DNA of 64,000 nt from Tolypeutes matacus (Eukaryota; Chordata; Mammalia; Cingulata; Chlamyphoridae): positions 2,734,691-2,798,690 of the forward strand of contig JAKSZT010053928.1 in assembly GCA_026826555.1 (NCBI GenBank). The letters run 5' to 3'. The notes under the pieces were generated by a model that saw only the letters and a list, made by a program, of their open reading frames with translations, made no database searches and was not told the origin of the DNA. Positions 52,285 through 64,000 of the stretch are shown here, in pieces (the first letter of the stretch is position 1; every line of letters starts with the position of its first letter). The translations under genes were made by a program, and so were the position numbers.

Positions 52285-52725
52285 TTTATTATCCTTATCA
52301 GTAAACACTAATAAATAAGATAAATTTCCTATTTTATACACTTGGTTTATCTGTCAAATGTTTTAAGCCAGTGTTTTTATTCATCCTGAAGAGAAATTAT
52401 CCAGTTCTTGGCTGTTCCTAACTAGAGACAGGCTCCCTGGTAAGGAAGGGACAGACACATTCACACTTTGTGTGAATTGTGTAAAAAAATAACACCTACC
52501 ATGAACAGTAGAAAACTGAGGTGGCTGGATAATATTTTTTGAGAAATAAAATGATGGGTTTTTTTTCCTTCTCTGTATTTTCCTGTTTCTCATCTCCTCC
52601 TTTAAATAGCATAGTTAGCTCTGTACTCACTGCCTCAGAATTGAAAATTATGTAGGGTTACAGTTATTAAAATTGCTTCTGTCCCTCCTAAATTTGGGGA
52701 CTGAGATTCATGTCTGTTTAATTGA
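52285..52725. other. Non-repetitive stretch, no gene seen
   Basis: No recognised repeat or coding sequence. Confidence 0.35.
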
Positions 52726-52727
52726 AC

Positions 52728-52878
52728 TTAGTGTTGGAAGGTCTGGATTCAAGCCCAACTCTGCTACTTCTTGCTGTATGAGAACCTGAAATTCTTTGTG
52801 AAATAGTTGATTACAGGACCTATTTCATGGATTACATGAGGAAATATGTGTGGAAACAGATTGCAAATTGCAACGGGC
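52728..52878 (+). repeat. MIR fragment
   Basis: 'gtctggattcaagcccaact', 'ctgctacttcttgctgtatg' and 'cctatttcatggattacatg' follow the MIR core in sense orientation. Confidence 0.7.
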
Positions 52879-52879
52879 T

Positions 52880-53185
52880 ATAGATATTATGAGACAGCCT
52901 TATTAAAGAAAGAGCATTGGGCTGGAAACCAAGTATGACCCAAATAGAAACACCCTACCAGGTCATAAATGAGGCAGGAGGTATGTTCATCCTCCTGTCT
53001 GTTTGAAAGCTTCTACTCAACCATTTTCCTTCTGAATGATATCTATAAGTGTGACACTTTTCCTTGGACTTCCTCAGGTGAAAGCAATTTTATAGAGAGC
53101 TCTTCATGTCTATTTTTGGTGCCCAAATAACAGTTGCCCATTACAGGCAAAGGGATAAAGAAGAGAGGCTGTAGATTTTACATTT
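52880..53185. other. Non-repetitive stretch
   Basis: No recognised feature. Confidence 0.35.
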
Positions 53186-53187
53186 AG

Positions 53188-56100
53188 GTGTGTAATATGT
53201 TTTGAGTTTATTTTTGTAATATAGTGTAAGGTATGGATCAAAGTTCATTATATATTTTTTGCATATGGATATCCAATTGTTCCAGCACCATTTGTTGAAA
53301 AGACTATCATTTCTCTTATGAATTGTCTTTGTAGCTCTATAGAAATCTCAGTTGTGTCTATATGTATGGGTCTATTTTTGGACTTTCCATCCTGTTACAT
53401 TGACCTATTTGTTTATCTTGATACCAATACCACACTTTCTTGATAATTTTAGCTTTATAATAAACCTTGAAATCAGATAATGTTAACCCTTGAGCTTTGT
53501 TCTTTTTTCAAAGTTGGTTTTAGCTATGCTAGATCCTTTGGATTTCTACAGGAAATTTAGAATCATCTTGTTAATTTCTCCAAAAACCTTCCTGGGATTT
53601 TGATTAAGAGTGTATAGAATTTATAGGTCAATTTGAGAATAATTGACATCTTAATAATATTGTCTTCTGACCAATGAACACATCATATCTCTCCATTTAT
53701 TTAGGTCATTGTTAGTTTCTCTCAACAATACTTTGTATTTTCAGTGAATGGGTCTTGCATACCTAGGTATTTCATATTTTTTATGTTATTGTAAACGGTA
53801 TTTAAATAGTTTAAATTTCCAGTTGTTTGTTGCTGGTCTGTAGAAACATGATCGATATATTGATCATGTATTAGCAACTTTGCTAAACTCATTTATTAAT
53901 ACTAGGAGCTTTTTTGTAGATTCTAACAGATTTTCTACACAGATGATCATGTTGTGTTGGTCTGTAGCTTTCTTTTCTTATAATGTGCCTATCAGGTTTT
54001 GTTATCAGGGTACTGCTGGCCTCATAGAATGAGTTGGGAAATGTTCTCTCTTCAATTTTCCGGAAGAGTTTGTATAGAATTGGTGTTATTTCCTCCTTAA
54101 ATGTTTGGTAGAAGTCACTAGTGAAGCCCTCTGGGCCTGTATATTTGTTTGTGGGAAGGTTTTAAGTCACACATTCAATTTCTGTAACAGTTATAAGGCT
54201 ATTCAGGTAATCTATTTCTTCCTGAGTAAGTACTGGTAGTTGGGCATTTCAAGGAATTTGTCTATTTCAACTAAGTTGTTGAAATTTATGTTAAATGTTC
54301 ATAATATTTTCTTATTAGTCTTTTAATGTCTGTAGTGATATTATCTCTTTCATTCCTGATATTGATTATTTATGACTTCTTTCTCTTTTTTTCTTATCAT
54401 TATAGTTAGAAGTTTATCAACTTTATTAATCTCCTTAAAGAACCAGCTTTTGGTTTCATTGACTTTTCTCTATTTATTAATTTTTAAAAATTTCATTGGT
54501 CTCTGCTCTGATCTTTATTATTCCTTTTCTTCTGCTACTTTGAGTTTATCTTCTCTTTCTGATTTCTTAGGTAGAAAATGAGGTCATTGATTTGAGACCT
54601 TTATTCTTTTCTAATACAGATGTTTAGTGCTATAGATTCTCCTCTAAAGTTGCTTTAGTAGCATTGTGTAAATTTTGATATGTTGTGTTTTCATTTTCAT
54701 TCAGTCTTAAATACTTAGATTTCCATTTTGATTTCTTCTTTGACTCATGGACTATTTAAAGTTGTATTATTTAAGTAATCCTCATAAATGTAATATTCAG
54801 GATTATAGATATATCATTATTGGCAGGAGAAACTACAGGATAGAACATCACTATATTTTGTTCATATTTAGGTTCAAAGAAATAATTTCTTATGCATATT
54901 CTTAATTTATTCTCTCACCAAGTATATTATTTAGTTTCTAAATATTTTGGGAAATTTCAGAGTTCTTTCTGTTATTGACTTAAATTTTATTTCTGTTGTG
55001 GTCAAAGAATATCCTTTGCATGTCTTGAATCCTTTTAAATTTATTGAGACTTATATAATGGCCCTAATTTGACTTATCTTTGTAACTGTTTTATGTGCAC
55101 ACGAAAAGAATGTATTTCTGCTTTTGTTGGGTGGATTGCTCTATAAACATCAGTTAGGTCAAATTGGTTGATGGCATTGTTCAAGTCAATTATATATTTG
55201 CTGACTTTCTACTTTTTAAAAATCAACTACAGAGAAAGAAGTGATGAAATCTCCAACTATAATTGTGCCTTTGTCTGTTTCTTCTTTCTGGTTTAACAGT
55301 TTTTGCTTCACTTAATTTAAAGCTCTGTTGCAAGGAAAATAAACGTTTAGACTTGTTATGTCCTCCTGATGAATTGATCCCTTAATTGTCATGAAACTGT
55401 CTTCTTTATCTTAGTAATAATCTTTGCAATAAAATCTACTTTATCTTACTTAACATAGCTACTCCATGATTCTTTAATTAGTGCTAGTATGTATATCTTT
55501 TTCCTGCTTCTTGCTTTTAATCTCATTGTGCCTTTATGTTTAAAGTGCATTTGAGGTAGGCAGCATAGTTGAGTCTTACTTTTTTATCCTACTTGACTAT
55601 ATCTCCCTTTTAGATGAGGTGTTTATATTTATATTAAATGAGATTATTGATTTAAACAGAGGCTTAAATCCATCATTCTGCTATTGGGTTTATATTTGTC
55701 CCATCCATCAGTTCTTCTCCCCCTTTTTTTTTTTTTTTTTCGGCTTTCTTTTAAATTAATTGAGTATTTTTATAAATCTTTTTCAATCTCCTTTTTTGGC
55801 TACTAGCTATAACTTTTGTTTTATTATATTAGTGGTTGCTTTAGGATTTATAGTATACACCTTTAACTTACCACTGTCTACCTCCAAGGGCTAGTATTTC
55901 GCTTCAGATATAGAAGAAGAAGCTTACAATCATATACTTAAAATTTTTTTCTTGTTGCAGCTTTTAAGCTATTTTTTTGCATGCCTTTTACTTATACATA
56001 TGTTAGCCTTCCCAATGTATTGTTGCTATTTTTGTTTAAACAGCCAATTACCTTTTAAAGAGATTTTAATAAGAAAAAGTCTTATATTTACACATACAGT

Positions 56101-57230
56101 TACCCTTTTGGTGCCCTTCATTCCTTAGTGTAGATTCATAGTTCCATCCTGTATCATTTTCCTTCTTCCTGAAAGGATTTTTTGAACAATTTTTTGCATG
56201 TGAGCCTACTGTCAATGGATTCTTTTAGTTTTTATAGTCTGAAAATATCCTTATTTTACCTTAGTTTTTGAAAGAGATTTTTGCTGGGTATGATATTTTA
56301 GGTTATCAGCTTTTTTTCTTTCAGTACCCTAAACATATTGCTAGACTGCCTTTGCTCTTGCATTGTTCCTGTCAAGAAATCTGCTGTCATCCTTATTTTA
56401 GTCTATCTGTAAGTAATGTTTCATTTTTTCTCTGGTTATTTTTAATATTTTCTCTTTATCACTGGCTTTCAGCAATTTGATTATGATGTGCCTTGGTGTA
56501 GTGTTCTTCATTTTTTTGTCTTGTGGTTCATTGGGCTCCTTGGATCTGTGGGTTTATAATTTTCATCAAGTTTGGGAAATTTTCAGCCATTGTTTCTTTA
56601 AATATTTCTGTCCTCCCTCCCCTCATTTGGCACTCCAATTATACATATATTAGGCCACTTGAAGCTATCCCACAAGTCACTGATGATCTTTTCATTTTGG
56701 GGGGAAAGATTCTTCTTTCTCTGTGTATTTCATTTTGCTTGCTATGTCTTCAGGTTCACTAATCATTTCTTCTGTAATATCTAATCTGCCACTAATCCCA
56801 TCCAGTGTATTTTTTTCATTTGAGGTATTGTAGTTTCCTCCTCTTGAAGTTCATCTTGGGTCTTTTAAATGTTTTATATATTATATCTTTACTTAACTTT
56901 TTGAATGTAGGGAATATAATTGTAGTAATTGTTTTAATGTCCCTGTCTGCTAATTCTAACATCTGTTTCAGTTCTGGATTGGTTTTGATTAATTGGTTTT
57001 TCTCCTAATTATGGGTAGCATTTTTCTTCTTCTTTACATGCCTGGAAAATTTTTATTGGATGCCAGAAATTTTACCTTGCTGGCTGATAGATATTTCTGT
57101 AGTCCTCTAAAGGTTTTTGAGCTTTGTTTTGGGGACACAGTTAAGTTACCTGGAAATAGTTTGATCCTTTAAAGTCTTGCTTTTATTTATTTTTTAGATG
57201 GGACCAGAGTGTCAAGGTAAAGGCAAGACT
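53188..57230 (-). mobile_element. Long old L1M element, antisense (ORF2 through 5' region)
   Basis: This is the largest single repeat, about 4 kb. Left part: antisense ORF2 end ('ccagcaccatttgttgaaaa', 'ataccaataccacactttct'). Middle: antisense ORF2 core ('aaagaaccagcttttggttt', 'ctttgtctgtttcttctttc'). From about 55600 to 57230: antisense sequence 5' of ORF2 ('gattatgatgtgccttggtg', 'tgtttctttaaatatttctg', 'agttaagttacctggaaat'). All frames are broken. No full-length coding potential remains. Confidence 0.82.
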
Positions 57231-57234
57231 GAGA

Positions 57235-57995
57235 TTTGGCCAGTAAAGAAACATTGAGTTTTGTTAGATTAAAACAGTCCATTACTTATATATACAGTGA
57301 AAGCAAGAATAGCCAAAAGTGCAAGCTCCCCATGCCTCTTGCATGGGGAACACTGAAATACAGAGGTCAGATTATTGCAACACAGATGGTCAGGTACCCT
57401 GTTGCTGGAAAGCCAATGTCATGCTGCAGCTAAGCAGTTTTATAATCTGCAGCTGAATCCTAAAATGGTTGAAGTATAGAAAGTGTCATACCTCATTAGA
57501 ACCCAGGAGGCAATGAGAAATTGCTTTCTGGTAGATAGGAATCAAACGAGAAAATGGCTTAGTAGCAGGTCCACACAAGCCTCATTTTTTTTGGTGAGGG
57601 GCTTCACAAAGCTTTCTGCCAAGACTCAGATTAGTTGTGATTCAAGCCTTCCCTGTGTGTGCTATGTGGATATGTACAAGGTTGACAGGGTGATCCATGG
57701 AACCATTCACCAACACAGTGTTAATTTTTCTCAATTCCTGAGGCAAGACTTTTCTGAGTACTTTGCCCAATTTCCCATAAATTGTGAGGTTTTCTAGTCT
57801 TACTGATGGGAGCAAGTCACAGTTCCTGGCCCCCTGTGAGCACTGGGTATTGTTCTTTCTAATCTTTTTGGGTGGTTCTATCACTGACCTTGGGAAGTTT
57901 TCTCCCATGTATTAACTGATAAGTGCTCTGTTAAATGCTTGAGGGAGATTTCTGTGCAGTAATCTGTTCTCTGATACTCTGTCCCCTGAAGTCTA
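57235..57995. other. Unique or unclassified stretch, no gene seen
   Basis: May include the extreme 5' part of the L1M on its left. A 104-codon plus-strand frame at 57483-57797 has no recognisable domain. Confidence 0.35.
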
Positions 57996-57999
57996 GCTA

Positions 58000-58697
58000 C
58001 TTTATTCTCCCTGAAATCTCAGCAACATATCCTTAACTCAAAGAGTCTGCCATGTTCCTCTTAGTATCTTCCTCCCTTCACCACGGGCTTAATGCCAACC
58101 TCTCATCCTTAATTATTTTCCTGAATTAATCTTTCAGCCTTTACTTCACCCAATCCATCCTCCACATTGTTGACAAGTTTTATTTCTGGATTAAATTTAT
58201 CCCTTTTAACAAGTCCTTAATTGCTTTTTACTTCCAGTAGGAGATGGCCTTTCACAATCTGACCATGGTCTACTTCCCTGGTCATAACTGCCACCCCTCC
58301 TTCCTGCTCCACCCTCATTCTGCTCTAGACACAATAGAGTTACTCAGTGCTGAGTCTTTGCACATGCTGTTTGCTGTGCCTGTGATACTTTTTCCTTCTC
58401 TGTTATATTCCTAACTCATGCTTCCTGAGCCTACTTAAATGTTGCCTACTCTGTAAAGCCTAACTATGTTCCCAGGCTATCCTCTTCTACCCTTTCAGTC
58501 TTTATTTCCTTGTGCTTCCATTATAACATCATATTAAAGCACATATATTATATTGTTAATAATTGTACTATTTCTAGCTTTCTCACTAGACTGTGAACTT
58601 CTGAAGGATGAGGATTATGTCTCACTCGTAGTTTCAAATATCCAGTACCTAGCACTATGCATGACACATAGTATGCATACAATATTAGAACAGGAAG
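58000..58697 (+). repeat. L2 LINE 3' end
   Basis: 'ccttaattgctttttacttc', 'atggcctttcacaatctgac', 'gtctttgcacatgctgtttg', 'cttaaatgttgcctactctg', 'actagactgtgaacttctga' and 'agtacctagcactatgcatg' trace the L2 3' end in order over nearly 700 bp. Confidence 0.87.
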
Positions 58698-58699
58698 TA

Positions 58700-59400
58700 C
58701 ATATTTATAATTCCCATTTCTCCATCAGTAAAATCAATTGCCATAGAGTACTTGAAAGAGATGATGCTACAACAACAGGAGGCAAGATCCTAACCAATTA
58801 AAGATGGAATCCATAATAGATGGTTATTTTTCTGGTTCATTGGGTTATACACAAATGGTCATGCTCACACATATTTTAGCATAAACAAATATATGTTTAC
58901 TGAGTAGTAGGCATATTGGTACAGCTGTATAGTAAGACAGCAGGGTACTTAGCAACTGGAAGATGCTTCATCACAGAATGAGGACACTTCAAATCTAGTA
59001 GGTTGTGGGGGTAGAGAAAGAACCTGCTTTGCTACCCTTTGTATCCCTTCCATGTTTGAGGCTCAGATGAAACTTAATGTAACAAGACACAGTTACATTA
59101 AGTTGAATAGTATACTTTTCAACTCTGAGTACATCTAAATAAATGCAACTTTTATACTTGTGCACAGCTTCCCTCAAAGGTTTCATAGTCTGGCCATGTC
59201 CTGCACAAGAACCCCCAAATAAGTCCCCTAACAACATCTGAGAAGTCAAGAAGAAAGAATCTTCTTAGAAGTGTCACAGTATTTGAGTATTTTGATTATT
59301 TTATTTCATCCATTGGGGCTGTGACTCATTAATTTCTCATTGTGGAATTAAAAATTGTGTATCAGGATGTTACAGGTAAAAGCAAGAGATAGTGCTGGAC
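58700..59400. other. Non-repetitive stretch, no gene seen
   Basis: No recognised repeat. It contains a short inverted repeat: aacttaatgtaacaaga (59071) against gttacattaagttgaat (59091). Confidence 0.4.
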
Positions 59401-59404
59401 TAGG

Positions 59405-59592
59405 GCAGTGTTTTTCATGTAGTCCAAGGACCATCTGTATCAGACTCATTTGAAGTAGTCATTTTAAAAAAGCAGATTACTGAGTCTATCCTTGCTCTAC
59501 CAAATCAAAATTTGTTAGAATGGGGTTCAGTAATCTGTATTTTAAATAAACTCCTTAGTGGATTGTTACATTTAATAAAGTTGAGCAACAGA
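59405..59592 (+). repeat. MER5A-like element
   Basis: 'gtgtttttcatgtagtccaa', 'ggaccatctgtatcagactc', 'gggttcagtaatctgtattt' and 'aataaagttgagcaacag' follow the MER5A plan. Inverted ends are degraded. Confidence 0.75.
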
Positions 59593-59594
59593 GC

Positions 59595-60783
59595 AGACCC
59601 TACATATGGACAATGGAAGCATTCGACTACATCTTGAGATGGGTTATAAAAATTCACTTTCAAAAGGCCACGATCTTCACACCATCACCACAACCATATT
59701 TTGGACAATTATTGTCATGGCCCCTGCCTCTATACCTGTCCAAACTATCACTGTGGTCAATAAGGTTCAAAGGTTCAAAGGTGCTGCTTGCAGGCTGCTG
59801 TTTGAATCATTTTGAATTGGCAAGAGAAGCAGGTGACTCTGAGTGATGAATTAAGGGTAGATATTTCTAAGTGGACAATATTCTAGGATACTTGACAGTG
59901 GAGCAAAGGACATACTTCTGAATTCAGTCTGAATTACACCATTATGTCTGATGTCACTGAATTCAGGTCAAATGAGCAAGGCTTAATTCCTGGATGTTGG
60001 TTAGGTCCTCCTAAGACACTCTACTGGAGATAAAATAAAAGTCACATTTTTATGCTTAAGAATTCAGTTTCTTTAGAGCATCTATTACCACAATACAAAT
60101 AATTAATTAAATACTTATTACCTATCCTTGCATTTCAGATTAAGAGAAGTTGGCATTTGGAGCATGATATAAAGAGAACATTTGTGCCTTCTCTTCATCA
60201 AGCTTCAAGCTAAAACTTGTGTCTATAGACTTTGTCTTTGATTATCTGAATCTGAAATAGATAAGATGATTAAAAGATCACACTTCTCCCTCTTCCTTGT
60301 TACCTAACTTTAGTGTCTTTTTGTTTCCAACTGAGTCCAGCTGGCTAAAAGAGCACAGTATTTACTGGGAGCACCTAATCTCTCTGCTCTTATCTCTCAT
60401 TTCCTCTCTAATTGATCATTTTAATTTACCCTAAAAAATTTCTTAGCCACAGCCCTGGAATTCTCAGCATTTTGCATGCTTTATGTCTTAAGAGGCTAAA
60501 ACCTCCCCCCCTCCTTTGTGAGCATAATATATTAAAAAAACAAAAAACAAAACAAAACAAAAAAAACAGCGTAAGCATTTTTATGTAGTGGTTTCCTTAC
60601 ACCAAAAAATAAAATAGTGAAATAAAACGTGCCCAAAGTCTGGGGGAGGATTGACTGTATTATAATTTTGATTAGGGCTAGGTAGCTATAGCAGTGACTT
60701 TTTAGTAAATTTTGAGTCTGAGCATCTGGTATAGTGACTGTTAAAGAATCATGAACTTGAAATGATGCTGTTTCTTCTAATAT
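59595..60783. other. Non-repetitive AT-rich stretch
   Basis: It contains an A-rich (AAAAC)n patch at about 60533-60569 and a tandem 9-bp duplication aaggttcaa at 59762-59779. No gene recognised. Confidence 0.4.
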
Positions 60784-60786
60784 TTT

Positions 60787-60902
60787 CAACACCTCTTCAA
60801 AGTGGGTGTTGTTATCACTATTTTGTAGATATACTCAGATTTAGAGAGATTAACTGACTTGCCCCAGGTCACACAACTAGAGGGTGGTGAATTAAGGTTT
60901 GT
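60787..60902 (-). repeat. MIR fragment
   Basis: 'gttatcactattttgtagat', 'ttagagagattaactgactt' and 'gccccaggtcacacaactag' are antisense MIR core. Confidence 0.78.
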
Positions 60903-62305
60903 TTCATAGGTCTGTATAGGTCCATGTTATAGTCCAAGTATAGATTCCAAAGTCCATGTTCTCTATGTTAGACAATGGACTTGATACAAATGACTGATAA
61001 GCAGTGACTGTGGGATGCTGAGAGCCAAAAGGGAATTTGTCATAGCTAATGTTCCTATATTCCAAATGGCATGGGTACAACGTCATCAGGTCACATCTTG
61101 TAGCTACTTCAGGTTTGGATTTTTTGTATATGGGAGAAATAGAAGCATCTAGGGTGCTGGAGAAGATAACAGTGAGGAGTTTAGAGAAAAGTTTAAAACA
61201 AAGGAAACAACAAAGGAATTGGCAGGTAAATTCCGTATAAAAGCAGAATAAATGATTTATGGTGTGACCATACATAATTCCTGCTGATTAAGCAAGAGTC
61301 TACTTTGGAGTCATTTACAAAGATCTGTGAGTTACCTTATGGGTGGGACATTTGCCTTTAAAACGTGAGATACTAAAAAAAGTGAATTTTTAGCTATGAT
61401 TTTGGATTTACCTATAAGGAATCAAAAGATATAATCCAGTGGTATACAAGCTTAAAAATAAAAAATTATTGGAATCCTTGCTCAAAAGTATTTTCCATTT
61501 CAGGTATAAAGTAAGATATTTAGCACTTTATTTTGGCAATTCACACCTTTCCAAGTAATCACAGAAGATATCAAGTAGTTTTCTAGAATGATCTCCAAGT
61601 TATCACTTTAAAAAATTTTATAGTAATCTGCACCATGAGACAATTCCAAAATGGAAAACTCAAGATGACAATTTTCCTAAATGCTTTCAATATATTTTAT
61701 TAGTCTTGATATTTTTACCCAAACTTTAGTCGATACATTGTTTTGCTTTAGTTTGCATTTTTTAGCAATATGTAATGTTTCCTCCTCCAAACCATTCCTT
61801 AGCTAAAGGGCTTTCCTCTTATTTAGTACTTTTTAACCTCTATATTACAATTATGATTTCAGGGTTTAATTACATTTTAATTGTAAAACTAGAGAAATTG
61901 AAAAAGTTGCTCATTTTGTTTCTGCATTTATCTATACCCCATCTGTTATCTTACTTATGGATATAAAATAATATGGATATAATATACGATCCACCTCCTT
62001 AAGGTTATTATGTTTATAATTGACCTTATATTTTCATTTCAGATGTGCAAATAATGGCATTAGTTTTCTTACATTTAAAACTATTTTTTAAAGTTATTTG
62101 GCAGATTCTTGTGTTGTTTCAATATATCTTCTAAGATTTTTCTAGCTCTATTCTAAAGCTTATGTGAATAAAAATGAGTAATGATGGATATTGATGACTG
62201 GTGACAAGGGTTCATATATTTTATTGTATGGGAGTGCATAAAAACTGGATAATTGACTTGGGCACCTATTTTTTAGCTCCACACCCTGATATTTTTGGGT
62301 AAAAC

Positions 62306-62352
62306 ACACACACACATACATATTTATGGATACATATGTATGTATATGCATA
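62306..62352. repeat. (CA)n / TA-TG alternating tract
   Basis: Seven or so CA units, then alternating tacatatttatggatacatatgtatgtatatgcatat-type sequence with dyad symmetry around catatg. Confidence 0.75.
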
Positions 62353-62846
62353 TATTTTCCATTTTAACTGTCCTTTGTCTAAATGTAAATTTTCCCTACT
62401 TGCACAAGTATCCCACTGCTCAAAGTGAGTCCTTTATGTACTGAAAGGATACCGCTGTGGATGATTTCCTTTTGAGTTGCTTCCTGGTGGTAGAGACAGC
62501 TTTGTACTGAGCTATTCTCATTCTCTCCCATAGTCCCTGGCACAAACAAGAACAGCCACTCACCAGATGCCAAATTTGACTTAGGCACAGAGCATGTGGC
62601 TAGAGGATAGGATTCAATTAACTGATTCATATGGCTAAACCCATGACCTTGGATTCACACAAGGGATTGAGGCAAACTGCTGTGGAAAATAGTCCTTAAA
62701 TATTTGGAACTTGCAAAGATATATATATATTTCTCTTCCTCCAAACTAGAAGCTCTTGCTAATCTATTATCTCCATAGTGGTATCACAAAACTCTTGAGA
62801 GGTATAGAGAGAAAACCATGCTAGATATATTTTCCATACTTTCCTT

Positions 62847-62922
62847 ATTTTTTTTTCTTTTTCTTCTTTTCCTCTTTCTCTCCCCACTTCCTTCCTTTCT
62901 CTCTTCTTTCTTCTTTCTGTGA
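62847..62922 (+). repeat. Polypyrimidine (CT-rich) tract
   Basis: Almost pure C/T for about 75 bp (tttcttttt, cctctttctctcc, ttcctttctctc) with one A interruption at about 62886. Confidence 0.85.
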
Positions 62923-63584
62923 ATAAGAGTATTTAAATGAAATGTTTAGAATTCATATTAGTTCATCTAAATCCAGTGTAATTGCTACCATATAAGGCTA
63001 TAGATAGAGACAGAAGGAAACAGCAGTTCACAAAAGCATCCTTTCATTTCAAACTTTGCCCTAATAACAAACCTTTCTTAGAAGGCACCACAGGAGCCAT
63101 CTGAGTCAACCGCCCACTCACTGCATGGCAGCCCTGCTTGATCTGGCTTCCTTTCCACAGACAAGATGCCCACTCTTTCAAAAGGCAGCACATTCTAGTT
63201 TGGATGTTTGTGTTAAGAACCTCTATTAAGTTAAAATTTGCCTCTCCATGACTTCTACCTAAGGATCATGCCCTATAGGAATTACATAAACAAGTGTCAT
63301 TGTTTCCTTGAAAATCCTCTAGTCCAGACCTCTGAGAATACCTATCATGTCTTGACCAAGTATTCTCTACTCCTGGCAAGCATCTCTGGTTCCCACAGCT
63401 TCACTTTCCTGTGTTTGCATTGCATTTGATATCTGTCCCTCCTAAAATGTGCACAGAACTGAGAGCCAGACTCCAGGCCAGAGAAGAATGGGAGTTACTT
63501 TCCTTGAGCCTTGAGTCCTGTGTAGGTGGAAATTCAGAGTGTGGAGTCTAGGGGCAAATGCTGGCATGGTTGTCCTGACTCTGC

Positions 63585-63740
63585 CCCAAGATCACTTGCC
63601 TGCCCTTTCTCTACCTCAGTATTTTTCATCTATAAAATGATGATAACAGGAATAAATGAAACAATGTTTGCAAGGGATTTAGGAAGGGCCTGCCACACAG
63701 GTCTATGTGTTGGCTGTCATTATTACATGGACATTTTGGC
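63585..63740 (+). repeat. MIR fragment
   Basis: 'ctctacctcagtatttttca', 'tctataaaatgatgataac' and 'aaatgaaacaatgtttgcaa' follow the sense MIR 3' half. Confidence 0.75.
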
Positions 63741-63847
63741 AGTCATGCCATGCTGTTAGTTCACTCTGAATTTTTGGTCAACTAAAAGACCATGGCTGTT
63801 TATATAGAATCCACAAAAAAATCAATGTCCCTTCTCTCTTACATGTG

Positions 63848-63873
63848 TGCAATGTGTGTGTGTGTGTGTGTGT
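63848..63873. repeat. (TG)n microsatellite
   Basis: About 11-13 TG units followed by atttgaacc. Confidence 0.93.
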
Positions 63874-64000
63874 ATTTGAACCTAAATGAAGGATTCCATC
63901 TCTGTTAAAATTCATCTGATTTATTTTGGTACATCTTCTAAACTACTGAGCTTTTTGAATCTTGATGGTCTCATCCAACGTAGCAAGTTTCCCTCTCAAT

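Larger units (their letters stand above)
60905..63580. other. Long AT-rich stretch, no gene seen
   Basis: About 2.7 kb. It includes a (CA)n/(TATG) patch at 62306-62352, a polypyrimidine tract at 62847-62920, and otherwise sequence I cannot assign. A 123-codon minus frame at 60904-61275 has no recognisable domain. Confidence 0.35.

Overview
This is a stretch of placental-mammal nuclear DNA, almost certainly from an armadillo (Dasypus). The diagnostic signal is a set of seven SINE copies with a tRNA-like head (A and B boxes), in several copies a G/C-rich body, and an A-rich tail. They match the DAS-SINE group known from the nine-banded armadillo. Ancient repeats shared by placental mammals surround them: MIR, L2, MER5A, MER20, old antisense L1M and MaLR-type LTRs. 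The L1 3' ends and two solitary LTRs look lineage-specific (xenarthran). There are no operons, Shine-Dalgarno sites or dense coding.

I find no cellular protein-coding gene, no credible exon and no functional structural RNA gene. The only recognisable coding sequence is the C-terminal end of L1 ORF2, present twice in open frame (3-647 and 42843-43355) plus decayed antisense stretches. The window is best read as intergenic DNA or the inside of a large intron.

Layout. 1-1.7 kb: sense L1 3' end, then an old antisense L1. 1.7-5.1 kb: mostly unique. 5.1-7.7 kb: MER5A, an L2 split by a solitary LTR, a second MER5A, and an antisense L1 3' end. 7.7-9.5 kb: unique, with a candidate conserved block near 8.65 kb. 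9.5-11.3 kb: L2 carrying a G-quadruplex motif, then a 220-bp polypurine tract. 12.7-15.0 kb: a dense cluster of four SINEs, L1 3' UTR pieces, a 10-N gap and a MaLR-like LTR. 15-30 kb: mostly unique, with scattered L2, MIR and MER20. 30.3-33.1 kb: L1M 3' end holding a SINE, a solitary LTR holding a retroposon fragment, and a MaLR LTR. 33-41 kb: mostly unique, with several candidate regulatory blocks and MIR/MER5A copies. 41.5-43.6 kb: two L1 3' halves head-to-head. 43.6-48.8 kb: mixed unique DNA, L1M, L2, MER5A and MIR. 48.8-52.3 kb: antisense L1 split by a well-preserved SINE, followed by two copies of a non-coding poly(A) retroposon and a 400-N assembly gap. 53.2-57.2 kb: one long old antisense L1M. 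57.2-64 kb: L2, MER5A, MIR and AT-rich unique DNA.

The most unusual element is a repeat family present as a long copy (about 1.6 kb, 50.69-52.28 kb), an internally deleted copy (about 0.65 kb, 49.40-50.05 kb) and a 5'-truncated copy (31.57-31.86 kb). It has no recognisable coding capacity, ends in an L1-like 3' tail, and in the long copy starts with a sequence roughly complementary to its own 3' end. The family names used here come from recognition by eye. Edges are accurate to about 10-50 bp, except where target-site duplications fix them.
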